A stretch of 64,000 bases of DNA. Origin: Serratia sp. DD3. Its GTDB lineage: Bacteria > Pseudomonadota > Gammaproteobacteria > Enterobacterales > Enterobacteriaceae. The notes below the pieces were generated by a model. It saw only the letters and a program-made list of their open reading frames with translations, was not told the origin of the DNA and ran no database searches. The position numbers and the translations under genes were made by a program. Positions 9,930 to 20,704 of this stretch are shown here, one piece after another. The stretch lies in the NCBI RefSeq assembly GCF_000496755.2, contig NZ_AYKS02000118.1, forward strand, positions 62,001 to 126,000, in the 5' to 3' direction. Numbering within the stretch: the first letter of the stretch is position 1; each line of letters begins with the position of its first letter.

Positions 9930-11012
9930 ATGATGAACGACGCGTTAGCCTCGGCTTCTGCCACGCCAATACAGCATATTCTGATCATTAAACTGCGCCA
10001 TCACGGCGATATGCTGCTGACTACCCCAGTCATCAATACTTTGCGACAGAACTACCCCCAAGCCCAGATAGACATATTACTATATCAAGAAACGCAAGAT
10101 ATGCTGGCCAGCAACCCGGCACTATCACAGATATTTGTTATCGATCGCCAATGGAAAAAGCAGGGCCTCAAAGCTCATCTCAGCCATGAGTGGCGTTTGA
10201 TCCGTCAGCTCCGAGCCCAACGATACGATCTGGTGATCAATCTTGCCGATCAGTGGCGCAGCGCGCTACTTTCACGTTTAACGGGGGCGCGCATCCGCCT
10301 GGGGTTCGATTTTCCCAAACGCCGAGGTTTTCTGTGGCGCCATTGCCATAGTCGATTGGTCTCGGTGGCTGAACATCAGCATCTGCACACTGTTGAGCAG
10401 AACCTTTCATTGCTGCAACCGCTCGGTTTACCGAATCTCAGCCAGCAAGTCACCATGAGTTACAGCGCGCAAGACTGGCAAGCCAGCCAACAACTTTTAC
10501 GCCAGCATGGCATCAAGGATAGCTATATTGTGGTACAACCCACGTCACGCTGGTTCTTTAAATGTTGGAGTGAAGAAAAAATGGCCGCTACCATCAGCGC
10601 ACTACAGGCTGATGGACACCAATTAGTGATAACCTCCGGGCCCGATACCAAAGAGCAGCAGATGGTCAAGCAAATACTGGAGCTGTGCCCACAGCCAGGT
10701 ATCGTTTCCCTGGCAGGGCAACTGACGCTGCGGCAGTTGGCTGCACTGATTGATCACGCCAAACTGTTTATGGGTGTCGACTCTGTCCCTATGCATATGG
10801 CAGCAGCATTACAGACGCCTTGCGTGGCGCTTTTCGGGCCATCAAAATTGACATTCTGGCGCCCTTGGCAAGTCATCGGCCAGGTAATTTGGGCGGGGAA
10901 CTATGGCGAACTGCCAGACCCTGATGCGGTTAATACCCGCACTGATGAGCGTTACCTCAACATTATTCCTACAGACGTGGTGATTGCAGCCGCGCGGAGC
11001 ACCCTGGCATGA
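9930..11012 (+). CDS. waaQ: LPS core heptosyltransferase III
   Basis: GT9 enzyme adding the branching third heptose to HepII of the inner core. 360 aa. It shows HILIIKLRHHGDMLLTTPVI near the N-terminus, where WaaQ characteristically has KLRHHGDMLL, and a C-terminal MGVDSVPMHMAAALQTP donor motif. Start is ATG at 9930 or 9933 (MM). It is first of the forward operon waaQ-wabG-wabH and ends in an ATGA overlap with wabG. The 214-bp divergent gap with wabN should hold its promoter; I saw no ops/JUMPstart element there. Confidence 0.92.
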   Translation: MMNDALASASATPIQHILIIKLRHHGDMLLTTPVINTLRQNYPQAQIDILLYQETQDMLASNPALSQIFVIDRQWKKQGLKAHLSHEWRLIRQLRAQRYDLVINLADQWRSALLSRLTGARIRLGFDFPKRRGFLWRHCHSRLVSVAEHQHLHTVEQNLSLLQPLGLPNLSQQVTMSYSAQDWQASQQLLRQHGIKDSYIVVQPTSRWFFKCWSEEKMAATISALQADGHQLVITSGPDTKEQQMVKQILELCPQPGIVSLAGQLTLRQLAALIDHAKLFMGVDSVPMHMAAALQTPCVALFGPSKLTFWRPWQVIGQVIWAGNYGELPDPDAVNTRTDERYLNIIPTDVVIAAARSTLA

Positions 11013-12136
11013 AAGCATTTCGTTTGGCGATTGTTCGCCAAAAATACCGCCCAGATGGCGGGGCAGAACGTTTTGTTTCCCGGGCACTGGAGGCTCTCGA
11101 GCAACAGGATCTGGATCTGAACGTTATCACCCGAGAATGGCAAGGTGATGCCAATCCGCAATGGCATATCCATCTGTGCAATCCGATGAAATTTGGCCGT
11201 ATCAGCCGCGAGCGTGGTTTTGCGCAGGCCGCTAGAGCCTTGTGGCAAAAAGAGCATTTCGATCTGGTACAAAGTCATGAGCGCATCCCTGGCTGCGATA
11301 TTTATCGTGCGGGTGATGGTGTACACCGCCGCTGGCTGTTGCAGCGAGCACGCCTGCTGCCGGAATGGCGGCGCAAATGGTTATTCTCTAACCGTTACCA
11401 TCGTTATGTCATGTGCGCTGAACGCGCCATGTATGCCGCACCTGAGTTAAAAGCGGTGATTTGTAATGCCGAAATGATCAAGCAAGAAATTATCGACGAC
11501 TTTAGCGTCCCTGCGGATAAAATCAGCGTGATCTACAACGCTATTGATAACCAGAAATTTTTACCTGCGGGTGAACAGCAACGGCAACAACTGCGCGCGC
11601 AATTTCAACTTCCCCAACAAGCACACTGCCTGGTCTTTGTCGGTTCCGGTTTTGAACGTAAAGGTCTGGCAGCAGCCATCCGTGCGGTAGCCGCAACAGA
11701 GAGTTATCTATTGGTCGTGGGTAAAGACAAAGCCGAGCAACGTTACCGAGCACTGGCGCAGTCACTGGGTTGTGGCCACCGAGTGCGCTTTATGGGCGTG
11801 CAGCAACAAACCCTGCCGTTCTACCAAGCTGCAGATGCTCTGCTGCTGCCAACCTTATACGACCCCTTCCCCAATGTAATCCTGGAAGCGATGTCATGTG
11901 GATTACCGGTGATCACCAGTACCACCTGCGGTGGAGCCGAGTTTATCACCCCAGGTGCAAATGGATTTGTCAGCGATGCACTGGATATTCGCGCGCTGAC
12001 CGAAGCAATTGATGCATTACCTCGGCAAGCGTTGGGGTCCGCCATGGGAGAAACGGCAAGGCAGCGTATTATGTCGGCAACACCGACACAACTCTCAGAA
12101 CAACTTATTGCACTCTATAACCGACTGCTGGATTAA
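11009..12136 (+). CDS. wabG: LPS core galacturonosyltransferase
   Basis: GT4 transferase that in Klebsiella adds galacturonic acid to HepII, a step giving the core negative charge. 375 aa. The N-terminus FRLAIVRQKYRPDGGAERF and the block GCDIYRAGDGVHRRWLLQR near residues 95-113 closely match my memory of Klebsiella WabG. The C-terminal LPTLYDPFPNVILEAMSCG holds the donor-site Glu. It overlaps waaQ by 4 bp and ends 2 bp before wabH, a tight operon. Confidence 0.9.
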   Translation: MKAFRLAIVRQKYRPDGGAERFVSRALEALEQQDLDLNVITREWQGDANPQWHIHLCNPMKFGRISRERGFAQAARALWQKEHFDLVQSHERIPGCDIYRAGDGVHRRWLLQRARLLPEWRRKWLFSNRYHRYVMCAERAMYAAPELKAVICNAEMIKQEIIDDFSVPADKISVIYNAIDNQKFLPAGEQQRQQLRAQFQLPQQAHCLVFVGSGFERKGLAAAIRAVAATESYLLVVGKDKAEQRYRALAQSLGCGHRVRFMGVQQQTLPFYQAADALLLPTLYDPFPNVILEAMSCGLPVITSTTCGGAEFITPGANGFVSDALDIRALTEAIDALPRQALGSAMGETARQRIMSATPTQLSEQLIALYNRLLD

Positions 12137-12138
12137 CT

Positions 12139-13236
12139 ATGCGTATTCTGATGATTATCGACGGTCTGCCTGGTGGCGGGGCAGAAAAGGTAGTACTGAC
12201 GTTATGCCAAGGCATGCAGCAAGCAGGGCATGACATCAGCCTGATTTCACTGCGTGATATCTGTAACTATCCCATCCCTGCTGGGATTAATTATCAAGTG
12301 ATTCCCGACACCTGCAGGACACCCTGGCGCAAATTGACTGAGCTGTCACGTCGTGCTGCCATGCTGGACCGAACAATTAGTACCAATGAACAGCAAAAGG
12401 GCCGTTATGACCTGGTGTTCTCTAACCTGCATAAGACGGATCGTATTGTCAGCCGTAGTAAAGTGATTGATCAGCAACGTCTCTGGTTCTGCATACACGG
12501 TATTCTTTCCACTTCCTATCTGGGCCACCGAGCTGGGCTGGATCGCTGGTTAAAGCGCCGCAAGATAGCAAGTATCTATCAGCACAAAAATATTGTTGCC
12601 GTCTCACAGGCGGTAGGCCATGACCTGCATCAAAATTTAAGAATTGAGCCCAATCGATTGGAAATAATCAACAATCCTTTCGATATCAAAGCAATAGAAC
12701 AAGAAGCCGCCGAGCCCTGCATGTTAGCAGGCAAAGATTATCTGATACATGTAGGCCGTTTCCATCCACACAAGCGCCATGACCGCTTGCTGAAAGCCTA
12801 TGCGCTCTCCGGTATTAAAGCCCCTTTGGTATTACTGGGTGGCGGAGAAGAAAAAATAGTCGAAGAGACAAAACAGTTAGCGCAAGAGTTGGGGATCCAT
12901 GAACAAGTACAATTTCTTGGTTTTCAGGCCAACCCCTTCCCATTTATCAAACACGCGCGCATGTTGGTGCTTAGTTCAGACAATGAAGGTTTCGGCAACG
13001 TACTGGTTGAGGCATTGCTGTGTGCGACTCCAGTGGTTAGCACGCGTTGTCCCGGTGGGCCGCAGGAAATCCTGGAAAAAGCAGGTATGAGCAATGCACT
13101 GGCCGAATTAAATGAAAAATCTCTAGCGGAAAAGATGGCAAACATTTATGCCAACCCTCCCGAAATTAATCATCAACAATTATTAAGTTATGGTCTAAAA
13201 CCTATTTGTGAACAATATATTGCATTAAAAAAATAA
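12139..13236 (+). CDS. wabH: LPS core GT4 glycosyltransferase, GlcNAc transferase WabH
   Basis: 365-aa GT4 protein; WabH adds GlcNAc to the core galacturonic acid placed by WabG, and WabN then removes the acetyl group. The N-terminus MRILMIIDGLPGGGAEKVVL has the GGGAEK loop and the C-terminal half has LSSDNEGFGNVLVEALLCATP. Last gene of waaQ-wabG-wabH. It ends just before a stem-loop that separates it from the convergent GT9 gene. The order matches the Klebsiella-type core cluster; the exact sugar is inferred from that. Confidence 0.85.
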   Translation: MRILMIIDGLPGGGAEKVVLTLCQGMQQAGHDISLISLRDICNYPIPAGINYQVIPDTCRTPWRKLTELSRRAAMLDRTISTNEQQKGRYDLVFSNLHKTDRIVSRSKVIDQQRLWFCIHGILSTSYLGHRAGLDRWLKRRKIASIYQHKNIVAVSQAVGHDLHQNLRIEPNRLEIINNPFDIKAIEQEAAEPCMLAGKDYLIHVGRFHPHKRHDRLLKAYALSGIKAPLVLLGGGEEKIVEETKQLAQELGIHEQVQFLGFQANPFPFIKHARMLVLSSDNEGFGNVLVEALLCATPVVSTRCPGGPQEILEKAGMSNALAELNEKSLAEKMANIYANPPEINHQQLLSYGLKPICEQYIALKK

Positions 13237-13240
13237 ACAT

Positions 13241-13259
13241 AGGCAGGGTTGGCCTGCCT
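13241..13259. terminator. stem-loop between convergent wabH and GT9 gene
   Basis: AGGCAGG and CCTGCCT form a 7-bp GC-rich stem with a 5-nt loop between two converging genes. The forward side has only a weak T run (TTTGCTT), while the reverse side runs into T-rich sequence. A bidirectional terminator is likely. Confidence 0.6.
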
Positions 13260-13269
13260 TTGCTTAAAA

Positions 13270-14286
13270 CTATTTTAACTGTTGCATTTTTTGCCAAACC
13301 TCTTCAACCGGAATATCAGCACAGTTACCACTCGTAGCCTGTATTATCTGATAATCATCCGACCAAGGATGCCATTCTTCCGGTTTGGTCTCACCAAAAA
13401 ATACCACCTGCTTTTTATTCAATGCCGCAGCCAAGTGCATTTGACCACCATCACTGCACAACACCAGATCGCACAAATCAAATGCGGCTAGCAACTCACG
13501 TACCGAGGCGGTGGGATACAGCGCCACTCGCGGATTTTGACACTGCATCAACAACTGTTCAGCGCGTTTATCATCACCAATATCATCTGGAGCCAACGTA
13601 CCCGGCGGTGACCAAAAAATCAGTACCGAGGCATGATGATCCGTCGTTAAGTGACGAATAATCTCAGCATAGCGCTCCAGTGGCCAACTACTCTTTACTC
13701 TGCGGTTACTGAAATGCACAGCATAGAGATGCCCACTGCTGGCAGGTAACAATGCCTTTAAACGTTGCCTGGCGATATGACGCTCTTCATCGGTTAGATA
13801 GACACGCACAGGTGGAATCGGAATAACCTTATCCGTTATTGCCGACAAATAGCTAAAGGTACGTTCTACCTGATGTTTACCATGAAAATTAGCTGATTTA
13901 AAAGGATGATGAATGTCGCTGGTGCCTAAATCAGCACCGATAATCTTTTTAGCCCCAATCATTTTTGCCATGCGTAAGCTATACTTGCAAGGCTCTGGAT
14001 TAGCGAGGATCACTGCATCAAATTTTATTTTTCTTAACTGCCAGAGCATCATTAACCGTTGAAAATAGACACCCAGTGTTGTCTCATTCTTGGCTTTATG
14101 TTTCGCCTTTTTATACACGAATACCTTTTCAAGGTGGGGGTTATGCTTCACCACGTCTTGGCTGACTTTATTGATCAACAGATACAGTTTTGCATCAGGG
14201 TAGGCAATTTTCACTCCTTCAATCAATGGAGTGGTACAAACCAAATCACCAATATTGTCACGGCGTATAATTAAAATATTCTTCAT
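13270..14286 (-). CDS. GT9-family glycosyltransferase adjacent to waaA
   Basis: 338-aa GT9 protein with MKNILIIRRDNIGDLVCTTP at the N-terminus and LVLCSDGGQMHLAAALNKKQ in the donor site, the heptosyltransferase pattern. The open frame extends to a GTG at 14352, but that start has almost no spacing from its nearest purine run. The ATG at 14286 has AGG seven bases upstream and starts directly with the domain. It is divergent from waaA, with which it shares a 123-bp control region. The substrate is not determinable; it may add a further core heptose or similar residue. Confidence 0.82.
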   Translation of the reverse strand: MKNILIIRRDNIGDLVCTTPLIEGVKIAYPDAKLYLLINKVSQDVVKHNPHLEKVFVYKKAKHKAKNETTLGVYFQRLMMLWQLRKIKFDAVILANPEPCKYSLRMAKMIGAKKIIGADLGTSDIHHPFKSANFHGKHQVERTFSYLSAITDKVIPIPPVRVYLTDEERHIARQRLKALLPASSGHLYAVHFSNRRVKSSWPLERYAEIIRHLTTDHHASVLIFWSPPGTLAPDDIGDDKRAEQLLMQCQNPRVALYPTASVRELLAAFDLCDLVLCSDGGQMHLAAALNKKQVVFFGETKPEEWHPWSDDYQIIQATSGNCADIPVEEVWQKMQQLK

Positions 14287-14409
14287 TCCAAACCTATCAG
14301 CCAAATCTTGTGTCAGTCGTCGCCAGCGCTCTTCAAACCACCAAACTAGCACCTTTCCGTGCTGGATATGATACTATTCAGAATAACGCATATAAATGAA
14401 ATTGATAGC

Positions 14410-15687
14410 ATGCTGCTTCGTGTATATCAGGTACTACTCTACCTTATCCAACCTCTGATCTGGCTCCGTTTGCTATGGCGTAGCCGCAAAGCGCCTGCCT
14501 ATCGTAAACGCTGGGCTGAACGCTACGGTTTCTGCGCCGGAAAAGTGGTGCCGGGCGGTATTATGTTGCATTCAGTTTCCGTTGGCGAAACCCTGGCCGC
14601 AATCCCGTTAGTTCGAGCGCTGCGTCACCGTTATCCCTACCTGCCGATTACCGTCACCACCATGACACCAACCGGCTCTGAGCGTGTGCAATCCGCCTTT
14701 GGTAAAGATGTTCACCACGTCTATCTCCCTTATGACTTGCCGGGTTCCATACGCCGTTTTCTCAAGCAGGTTGAGCCTAAGCTGGTGATCATCATGGAGA
14801 CCGAACTTTGGCCAAACCTAATCAATGGGCTGTATCAACGCCAAATCCCGTTGGTCATCGCCAATGCTCGCCTTTCTGCACGCTCCGCAGCAGGCTATAA
14901 AAAAATTGGCGGATTTATTCAAGATATCCTGCAGCATATTACCTTGATTGCCGCTCAAAATCATGAGGATGGTGAGCGCTTTCTTGCCCTTGGCTTAAAA
15001 CGCTCTCAACTGGCTATCACCGGTAGCCTTAAGTTCGATATCTCGGTGACACCAGAACTTGCCGCGCGGGCCATTACGCTACGCCGCCAATGGGCACCAC
15101 GCCGTCCGGTGTGGATCGCCACCAGCACGCATGAGGGTGAAGAAACCTTGTTGCTCGAGGCTCACCGCAGGTTATTGATCACCTACCCGAACTTATTACT
15201 GATTTTGGTACCACGCCATCCAGAACGCTTCCCTACCGCTAAGGCACTGGCACAAAAAGCGGGTTTTAGCTATATCACTCGTAGCAGTGGTGAGATCCCC
15301 TCCGGTAGTACGCAGGTGGTGATTGGCGATACCATGGGGGAGTTGATGCTGCTGTATGGCATTGCCGATTTGGCTTTTGTTGGTGGCAGCCTGGTGGAAC
15401 GTGGGGGGCATAATCCCTTGGAGGCTGCTGCGCATGCCATTCCGGTCCTGATGGGGCCGCATACCTTCAACTTCAAAGATATCTGTGCCAAGCTCACCGA
15501 AGCGGGGGGACTTATCACGGTCAATGATGTCGATGCTCTGGTAAAAGAAGTAGCGACATTACTGACTGATGAAGATTACCGCCATTACTATGGCCGTCAT
15601 GCCGTTGAGGTGTTGTATCAGAATCAGGGAGCACTGCAGCATCTGCTACAATTGCTGCAACCCTATCTGCCGCCACGGAGTCACTAA
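14410..15687 (+). CDS. waaA: 3-deoxy-D-manno-octulosonic acid (Kdo) transferase
   Basis: Inner-membrane anchored GT30 enzyme that adds two Kdo residues from CMP-Kdo to lipid IVA; normally essential. With the ATG at 14410 it is 425 aa, the E. coli length. The earlier ATG at 14359 adds 17 residues absent from the orthologue. It has an N-terminal membrane anchor (VLLYLIQPLIWLRLLW), then HSVSVGETLAAIPLVRAL with the catalytic Glu, METELWPNL, and the C-terminal GGSLVERGGHNPLEAA. waaE follows immediately. Confidence 0.97.
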   Translation: MLLRVYQVLLYLIQPLIWLRLLWRSRKAPAYRKRWAERYGFCAGKVVPGGIMLHSVSVGETLAAIPLVRALRHRYPYLPITVTTMTPTGSERVQSAFGKDVHHVYLPYDLPGSIRRFLKQVEPKLVIIMETELWPNLINGLYQRQIPLVIANARLSARSAAGYKKIGGFIQDILQHITLIAAQNHEDGERFLALGLKRSQLAITGSLKFDISVTPELAARAITLRRQWAPRRPVWIATSTHEGEETLLLEAHRRLLITYPNLLLILVPRHPERFPTAKALAQKAGFSYITRSSGEIPSGSTQVVIGDTMGELMLLYGIADLAFVGGSLVERGGHNPLEAAAHAIPVLMGPHTFNFKDICAKLTEAGGLITVNDVDALVKEVATLLTDEDYRHYYGRHAVEVLYQNQGALQHLLQLLQPYLPPRSH

Positions 15688-16458
15688 ATGAGCGACCGTA
15701 AACGTCTTTCGGTTGTGATGATCGCTAAAAACGAAGCCGAGCTGTTGCCTGAGTGTCTGCAATCGGTCTCTTGGGCTGATGAAATCATCGTTCTCGATTC
15801 CGGCAGTACAGACGGTTCTGTCGCCTTGGCGGAAAGCCTCGGTGCTAAAGTATTTATGCATACCGAGTGGCAAGGTTTTGGCAAGCAACGCCAAAAAGCG
15901 CAAAGCTACGCCACCCATGATTACATTCTGATGATCGACGCCGATGAGCGTGTCACGCCAGAACTACGCCAATCGATTGAACAAGCGCTGGTAACTGCAG
16001 AAGACAACGTGGTCTACAGCCTTGGGCGCCGCAACCTGTTCCTTGGCCGCTTTATGCGCCATAGTGGTTGGTACCCAGATCGGGTCAATCGGTTGTATGC
16101 CAACGCCCATTATCGTTACAACGATGATTTAGTTCACGAGTCACTCAATACGGCGGGCGCCAAAATTGTGCCATTAAAAGGTGATTTGCTACACCTGACC
16201 TGCCGCGACTTTTTTGCTTTTCAGCGCAAACAACTGCATTACGCCGAACAGTGGGCTGCCCAGCGCCATCAGGCAGGTAAACGCTGTGGTTACTTGTCGA
16301 TCCTTACCCACACCTTGGGAGCCTTCTGCAAAACCTGGTTGCTACGGGCTGGTTTTCTTGACGGTAAACAAGGCTTGCTGTTAGCCATGGTCAACGCGCA
16401 ATATACTTTCAATAAATATGCCGCACTGTGGGCATTGGGACGTAACGTTACCCAATAA
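15688..16458 (+). CDS. waaE: LPS core beta-1,4-glucosyltransferase WaaE
   Basis: GT2 family transferase of 256 aa that in Klebsiella/Serratia adds glucose beta-1,4 to HepI, a branch missing in E. coli cores. It shows [18 protein letters not shown], the UDP-sugar loop [10 protein letters not shown], and [13 protein letters not shown] carrying the DxD-like motif. The ATG directly follows the waaA stop. The gene order waaA-waaE-coaD is diagnostic of this core type. Confidence 0.94.
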   Translation: MSDRKRLSVVMIAKNEAELLPECLQSVSWADEIIVLDSGSTDGSVALAESLGAKVFMHTEWQGFGKQRQKAQSYATHDYILMIDADERVTPELRQSIEQALVTAEDNVVYSLGRRNLFLGRFMRHSGWYPDRVNRLYANAHYRYNDDLVHESLNTAGAKIVPLKGDLLHLTCRDFFAFQRKQLHYAEQWAAQRHQAGKRCGYLSILTHTLGAFCKTWLLRAGFLDGKQGLLLAMVNAQYTFNKYAALWALGRNVTQ

Positions 16459-16517
16459 CCCTCAAGATACAGCCATGCTGCTTCTTGAAGGTCGTTAGGT
16501 CTATTCAGAGAATATGA

Positions 16518-17006
<489 letters not shown>

Positions 17007-17816
17007 TCAATGCTGGCAGTTGCGGCAGAAAAAGGTGCTGCGCTGCCCGTGTTTTGTGCTATCAATCAAGGTACCACAGACGCGGCAGGGCTCTCCTGCT
17101 CGGCCGTAAACCTGCAGTTGTTGCGCAAAATACCCAGGTTTGCCATCTGATTGCAGAAAATCACGCAATGTCGTGCCGCCTTGTTTAATGGATTGTAGTA
17201 AAACCGCCTTGATGGTTGCTGCCAACAACTCTGCCTCTGCTTGGCTTAATGACCCTGCTTGACGACCCGGCAAGATCCCCGCACTGAACAGTGATTCACT
17301 GGCATAGATATTACCCACCCCAACCACCAGTTTGTTATCCATCAACCAAGGCTTAATCAATGTGCGTTTGTCGCGGGATTTCTGGTAGAGATAAGTACCA
17401 TTGAAAGTTTCGCTCAACGGCTCCGGGCCAAGATGAGCTAACACCGAGCTCTGCGCAAGATCTGCACACCACAGCCAGGCACCAAAACGGCGCGGATCGG
17501 TATAACGCAGGATCATGCCATTGCTCATCACCAGATCAACATGATCATGCTTACCGGCTTCAGTCTCCTCTGTCAGCATGCGCAAACTGCCAGACATGCC
17601 TAAGTGAACAATAATCCAGCCATCATCTAACTCAATCAGCAAGTATTTAGCACGGCGTTGCACACTACGTACCAACCGATCACTCAATGACAGGATCTGT
17701 TCTGAAACCGGCCAACGCAGGCGAGAATTACGTACCACCGCATACTGAATGTGGTGACCAACAAGATAAGGCTCAATGCCACGGCGGCTGGTTTCGACTT
17801 CAGGTAATTCAGGCAT
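17007..17816 (-). CDS. mutM: formamidopyrimidine-DNA glycosylase (Fpg)
   Basis: Base-excision repair glycosylase/AP lyase removing 8-oxoguanine. 269 aa, the usual length. The N-terminal [16 protein letters not shown] exposes Pro2 and Glu3 of the active site. The C-terminal zinc finger has CRVCG and CRNC near residues 244-267. It lies downstream of rpmB-rpmG, as in E. coli, though an intrinsic terminator intervenes, so part of its transcription must be readthrough or a local promoter. Confidence 0.97.
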   Translation of the reverse strand: MPELPEVETSRRGIEPYLVGHHIQYAVVRNSRLRWPVSEQILSLSDRLVRSVQRRAKYLLIELDDGWIIVHLGMSGSLRMLTEETEAGKHDHVDLVMSNGMILRYTDPRRFGAWLWCADLAQSSVLAHLGPEPLSETFNGTYLYQKSRDKRTLIKPWLMDNKLVVGVGNIYASESLFSAGILPGRQAGSLSQAEAELLAATIKAVLLQSIKQGGTTLRDFLQSDGKPGYFAQQLQVYGRAGEPCRVCGTLIDSTKHGQRSTFFCRNCQH

Positions 17817-17900
17817 ACCAGGCTCCTTCTCTGCTTTTGTTACTCCAAGCTACAAGGGATATCGGCGACAACAACTTGGCTTACTGAGTGATACAACGAA

Positions 17901-17926
17901 AAAAACCCGGCCTAGACCGGGTTTTT
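17901..17926 (-). terminator. intrinsic terminator after rpmBG
   Basis: AAAAACCCGG and CCGGGTTTTT form a 10-bp stem around a 6-nt loop. Read on the reverse strand it ends in a T tract, 18 bp past the rpmG stop and before mutM. It is symmetric enough to act both ways. Confidence 0.85.
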
Positions 17927-17943
17927 ATTATAATCCACTAAAA

Positions 17944-18114
<171 letters not shown>

Positions 18115-18122
18115 TCAGTTCC

Positions 18123-18380
<258 letters not shown>

Positions 18381-18423
18381 TCAGCTCGAGCTCAAAGGGG
18401 TATGGCCGCCTCGTCAGGCTTTT

Positions 18424-18515
18424 AGAGCCCATCTCAGCAAACTTCATACTGAGGAGACTCTCGTCATCAGGTCAGAAACCACACATCAGGTCAGAAACCT
18501 GCTGAGATAGGCTCT
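18424..18515. repeat. inverted repeat enclosing two 16-bp direct repeats in the rpmB leader
   Basis: AGAGCCCATCTCAGCA (18424-18439) and TGCTGAGATAGGCTCT (18500-18515) pair over 15 of 16 positions. The 60-bp interior has two perfect copies of CATCAGGTCAGAAACC at 18465-18480 and 18484-18499. Downstream of the predicted rpmB promoter it would form a long-looped hairpin in the mRNA leader. It could be regulatory or a small mobile palindromic element; the sequence does not decide. Confidence 0.7.
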
Positions 18516-18548
18516 TAACGCCAAACCCAAGATTCTCAAAGGTGGCGT

Positions 18549-18577
18549 AGTATACGCTCTGAAGCGTAAGTGCTCAA
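18549..18577 (-). promoter_or_regulatory. sigma-70 promoter of the rpmB operon
   Basis: On the reverse strand TTGAGC (18577-18572), a 17-bp spacer and TATACT (18554-18549) match the consensus at 4 and 5 positions with optimal spacing. Transcription would begin near 18542 and read through the inverted repeat into rpmB. Confidence 0.65.
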
Positions 18578-18621
18578 GTCCCGAACAAATAAAGATCCCA
18601 CAAGGATCGCGAAAAAGTGAC

Positions 18622-19305
18622 TTAAAGCCATCCACGCTCAGCAAAAGAGACGCATTCTCCCCGGCCAATCACCACATGATCGAGCACTCGGATCTCCAAT
18701 AATCGGCAGGCATTGACCACTTGCTCGGTTATTGAACGGTCAGCGTGGCTAGGTTCCGCCTTACCCGATGGGTGATTATGCGCCAAAATGATGGCCGCTG
18801 CATTAGCCTTCAACGCTTCACGCACAATTTCTCTTGGGTGCACGACGACACTATTAATGGTACCAGCAAACATCTCCTGATGGCGAATCACCCGGTGTTG
18901 ATTATCCAAAAAAAGCACTAAAAAAACCTCCCGTTCGTGATGAGCCAGCAAACTATGCAAATAATGCTGGGTAATTTTCGGATTGAGTAGAGCATTCTCC
19001 AACAGATGGGGGCCAGAAAATAACCGGAAAGCCAATTCAGAAATCGCCTGTAGCTGTGTATACGTCGCTATCCCTAACCCTTTCTGGCTGCAAAATTGTT
19101 GGTAATCAGCCGAAATAAGGTGATACAGCGAGCCAAAATGTGCCAATAACTGTTCAGCACGTTGTGAAACATGCACGCCTGGTGAACCTGTTCGTAAAAA
19201 AATTGCCAACAACTCGATGTCAGACAGCGCCGCCGCACCATCACGCATCAGTTTCTCTCTGGGCGCCAGAGCCCCTGGCCATATAGACATATCTTGACTA
19301 CTCAT
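18622..19305 (-). CDS. radC: RadC family JAB/MPN-domain protein
   Basis: 227 aa with the ATG at 19305, which follows an excellent GGGAGGAGG ribosome site; the frame open to 19413 upstream is not needed. It has a helix-hairpin-helix-like N-terminus ([20 protein letters not shown]) and a C-terminal metalloprotease-like domain with EVFLVLFLD, then HNHPSG and a downstream Asp near residues 177-190, the JAMM zinc signature. The historical link to DNA repair is not well supported, so the biochemical role is open. Divergent from coaBC. Confidence 0.92.
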   Translation of the reverse strand: MSSQDMSIWPGALAPREKLMRDGAAALSDIELLAIFLRTGSPGVHVSQRAEQLLAHFGSLYHLISADYQQFCSQKGLGIATYTQLQAISELAFRLFSGPHLLENALLNPKITQHYLHSLLAHHEREVFLVLFLDNQHRVIRHQEMFAGTINSVVVHPREIVREALKANAAAIILAHNHPSGKAEPSHADRSITEQVVNACRLLEIRVLDHVVIGRGECVSFAERGWL

Positions 19306-19486
19306 CGCCTCCTCCCTGCAAGCCACAGAGTATGCCTCGAGGGATTTTGGACTGCGACAGGTGCTTGATAACATTGCGATGCATAGCGAAAACCACCATG
19401 CAACTGGCTGCATACACAGCAGAATCGCGCTCCCTGGCAGTGGTTATGCTAATATGCTGCATCTTTAGATTTTCAATCGGACAATC

Positions 19487-20704
19487 ATGATGACGGGACT
19501 TTCCGGTAAACATATTGTGCTGGGTATCAGTGGCGGTATCGCTGCTTACAAATGCCCAGAGTTGGTACGGCGACTGCGCGACAGGGGGGCAGAGGTACGG
19601 GTGGTAATGACCACCGCCGCCAAAGCATTTATTACCCCACTGACACTGCAAGCGGTTTCCGGCCACCCGGTTTCCGACGATCTCCTCGACCCTGCGGCGG
19701 AAGCTGCCATGGGACATATCGAATTAGGTAAATGGGCTGATTTGGTGATCCTGGCTCCCGCCACCGCTGATCTGCTGGCTCGTATCACCGCCGGTATGGC
19801 TAACGATTTGTTAACCACCGTCTGCTTGGCAACCGATGCCCCCATCGCCGCAGCCCCGGCCATGAACCAGCAAATGTATCGCGCAACCGCCACCCAAGCG
19901 AATCTGCAAACCTTGCAAGCCCGTGGTTTGCTATTATGGGGGCCAGATTGTGGCAGCCAGGCTTGTGGCGACGTTGGGCCTGGGCGCATGTTGGACCCTC
20001 TGCAGATCATTGAACTGGCAGAGAGCTATTTTTCTGCGCCACAAGATCTGAAACAATTAAAAATTATGATTACCGCGGGTCCTACTCGCGAGGCGCTGGA
20101 CCCAGTGCGCTTTATCAGCAACCACAGCTCCGGCAAAATGGGCTTTGCCATCGCCCATGCTGCTGCTGCTCGTGGTGCACAAGTGACGTTAGTGGCCGGG
20201 CCGGTAAACCTGCCAACGCCCCCTGGCGTAACTCGTGTGGATGTCATCAGTGCACTGGAAATGGAACAAGCAGTAAAGCAACAGGTCGAACAACAAGATA
20301 TTTTTATTGCCTGTGCCGCCGTCGCTGACTATCGGGCAGAGCAGGTTGCCAATGAAAAAATCAAAAAACAGGGTGATACCATCACCCTTAAAATGGTAAA
20401 AAATCCCGACATCGTTGCGGGTGTTGCCCTGATGAACAAAAATCGACCTTTTGTCGTCGGGTTTGCGGCAGAAACCCAGAATGTGGAAGAATACGCCCGG
20501 CAAAAACTGGCGCGTAAAAAACTGGATTTAATCTGCGCTAACAATGTATCGCTTGCAGAGCATGGTTTTAATAGTGATACCAATGCACTGCATCTTTTTT
20601 GGCAAGATGGAGAAAAACGCCTCGCCCATAGTGACAAGGCATCCCTTGGCCAACGTTTAATAGACGAGATAATCAGCCGTTATGATGAAAAAAATCGACG
20701 TTAA
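19487..20704 (+). CDS. coaBC: bifunctional phosphopantothenoylcysteine decarboxylase / phosphopantothenate--cysteine ligase
   Basis: Two consecutive CoA-synthesis steps on one 405-aa chain. The N-terminal CoaC flavoprotein ([20 protein letters not shown], then the PAMN motif in [11 protein letters not shown] near residue 125) decarboxylates. The C-terminal CoaB ([20 protein letters not shown] from about residue 195) is the CTP-dependent ligase. It starts at one of two adjacent ATGs and overlaps dut by 23 bp, so the two are translated together as in E. coli (dfp-dut). Confidence 0.96.
   Translation: MMTGLSGKHIVLGISGGIAAYKCPELVRRLRDRGAEVRVVMTTAAKAFITPLTLQAVSGHPVSDDLLDPAAEAAMGHIELGKWADLVILAPATADLLARITAGMANDLLTTVCLATDAPIAAAPAMNQQMYRATATQANLQTLQARGLLLWGPDCGSQACGDVGPGRMLDPLQIIELAESYFSAPQDLKQLKIMITAGPTREALDPVRFISNHSSGKMGFAIAHAAAARGAQVTLVAGPVNLPTPPGVTRVDVISALEMEQAVKQQVEQQDIFIACAAVADYRAEQVANEKIKKQGDTITLKMVKNPDIVAGVALMNKNRPFVVGFAAETQNVEEYARQKLARKKLDLICANNVSLAEHGFNSDTNALHLFWQDGEKRLAHSDKASLGQRLIDEIISRYDEKNRR

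Noticed and set aside
13270..14352. Longer GT9 protein from GTG at 14352
   Set aside because: The GTG has no properly spaced ribosome site; the ATG at 14286 starts directly at the GT9 motif.
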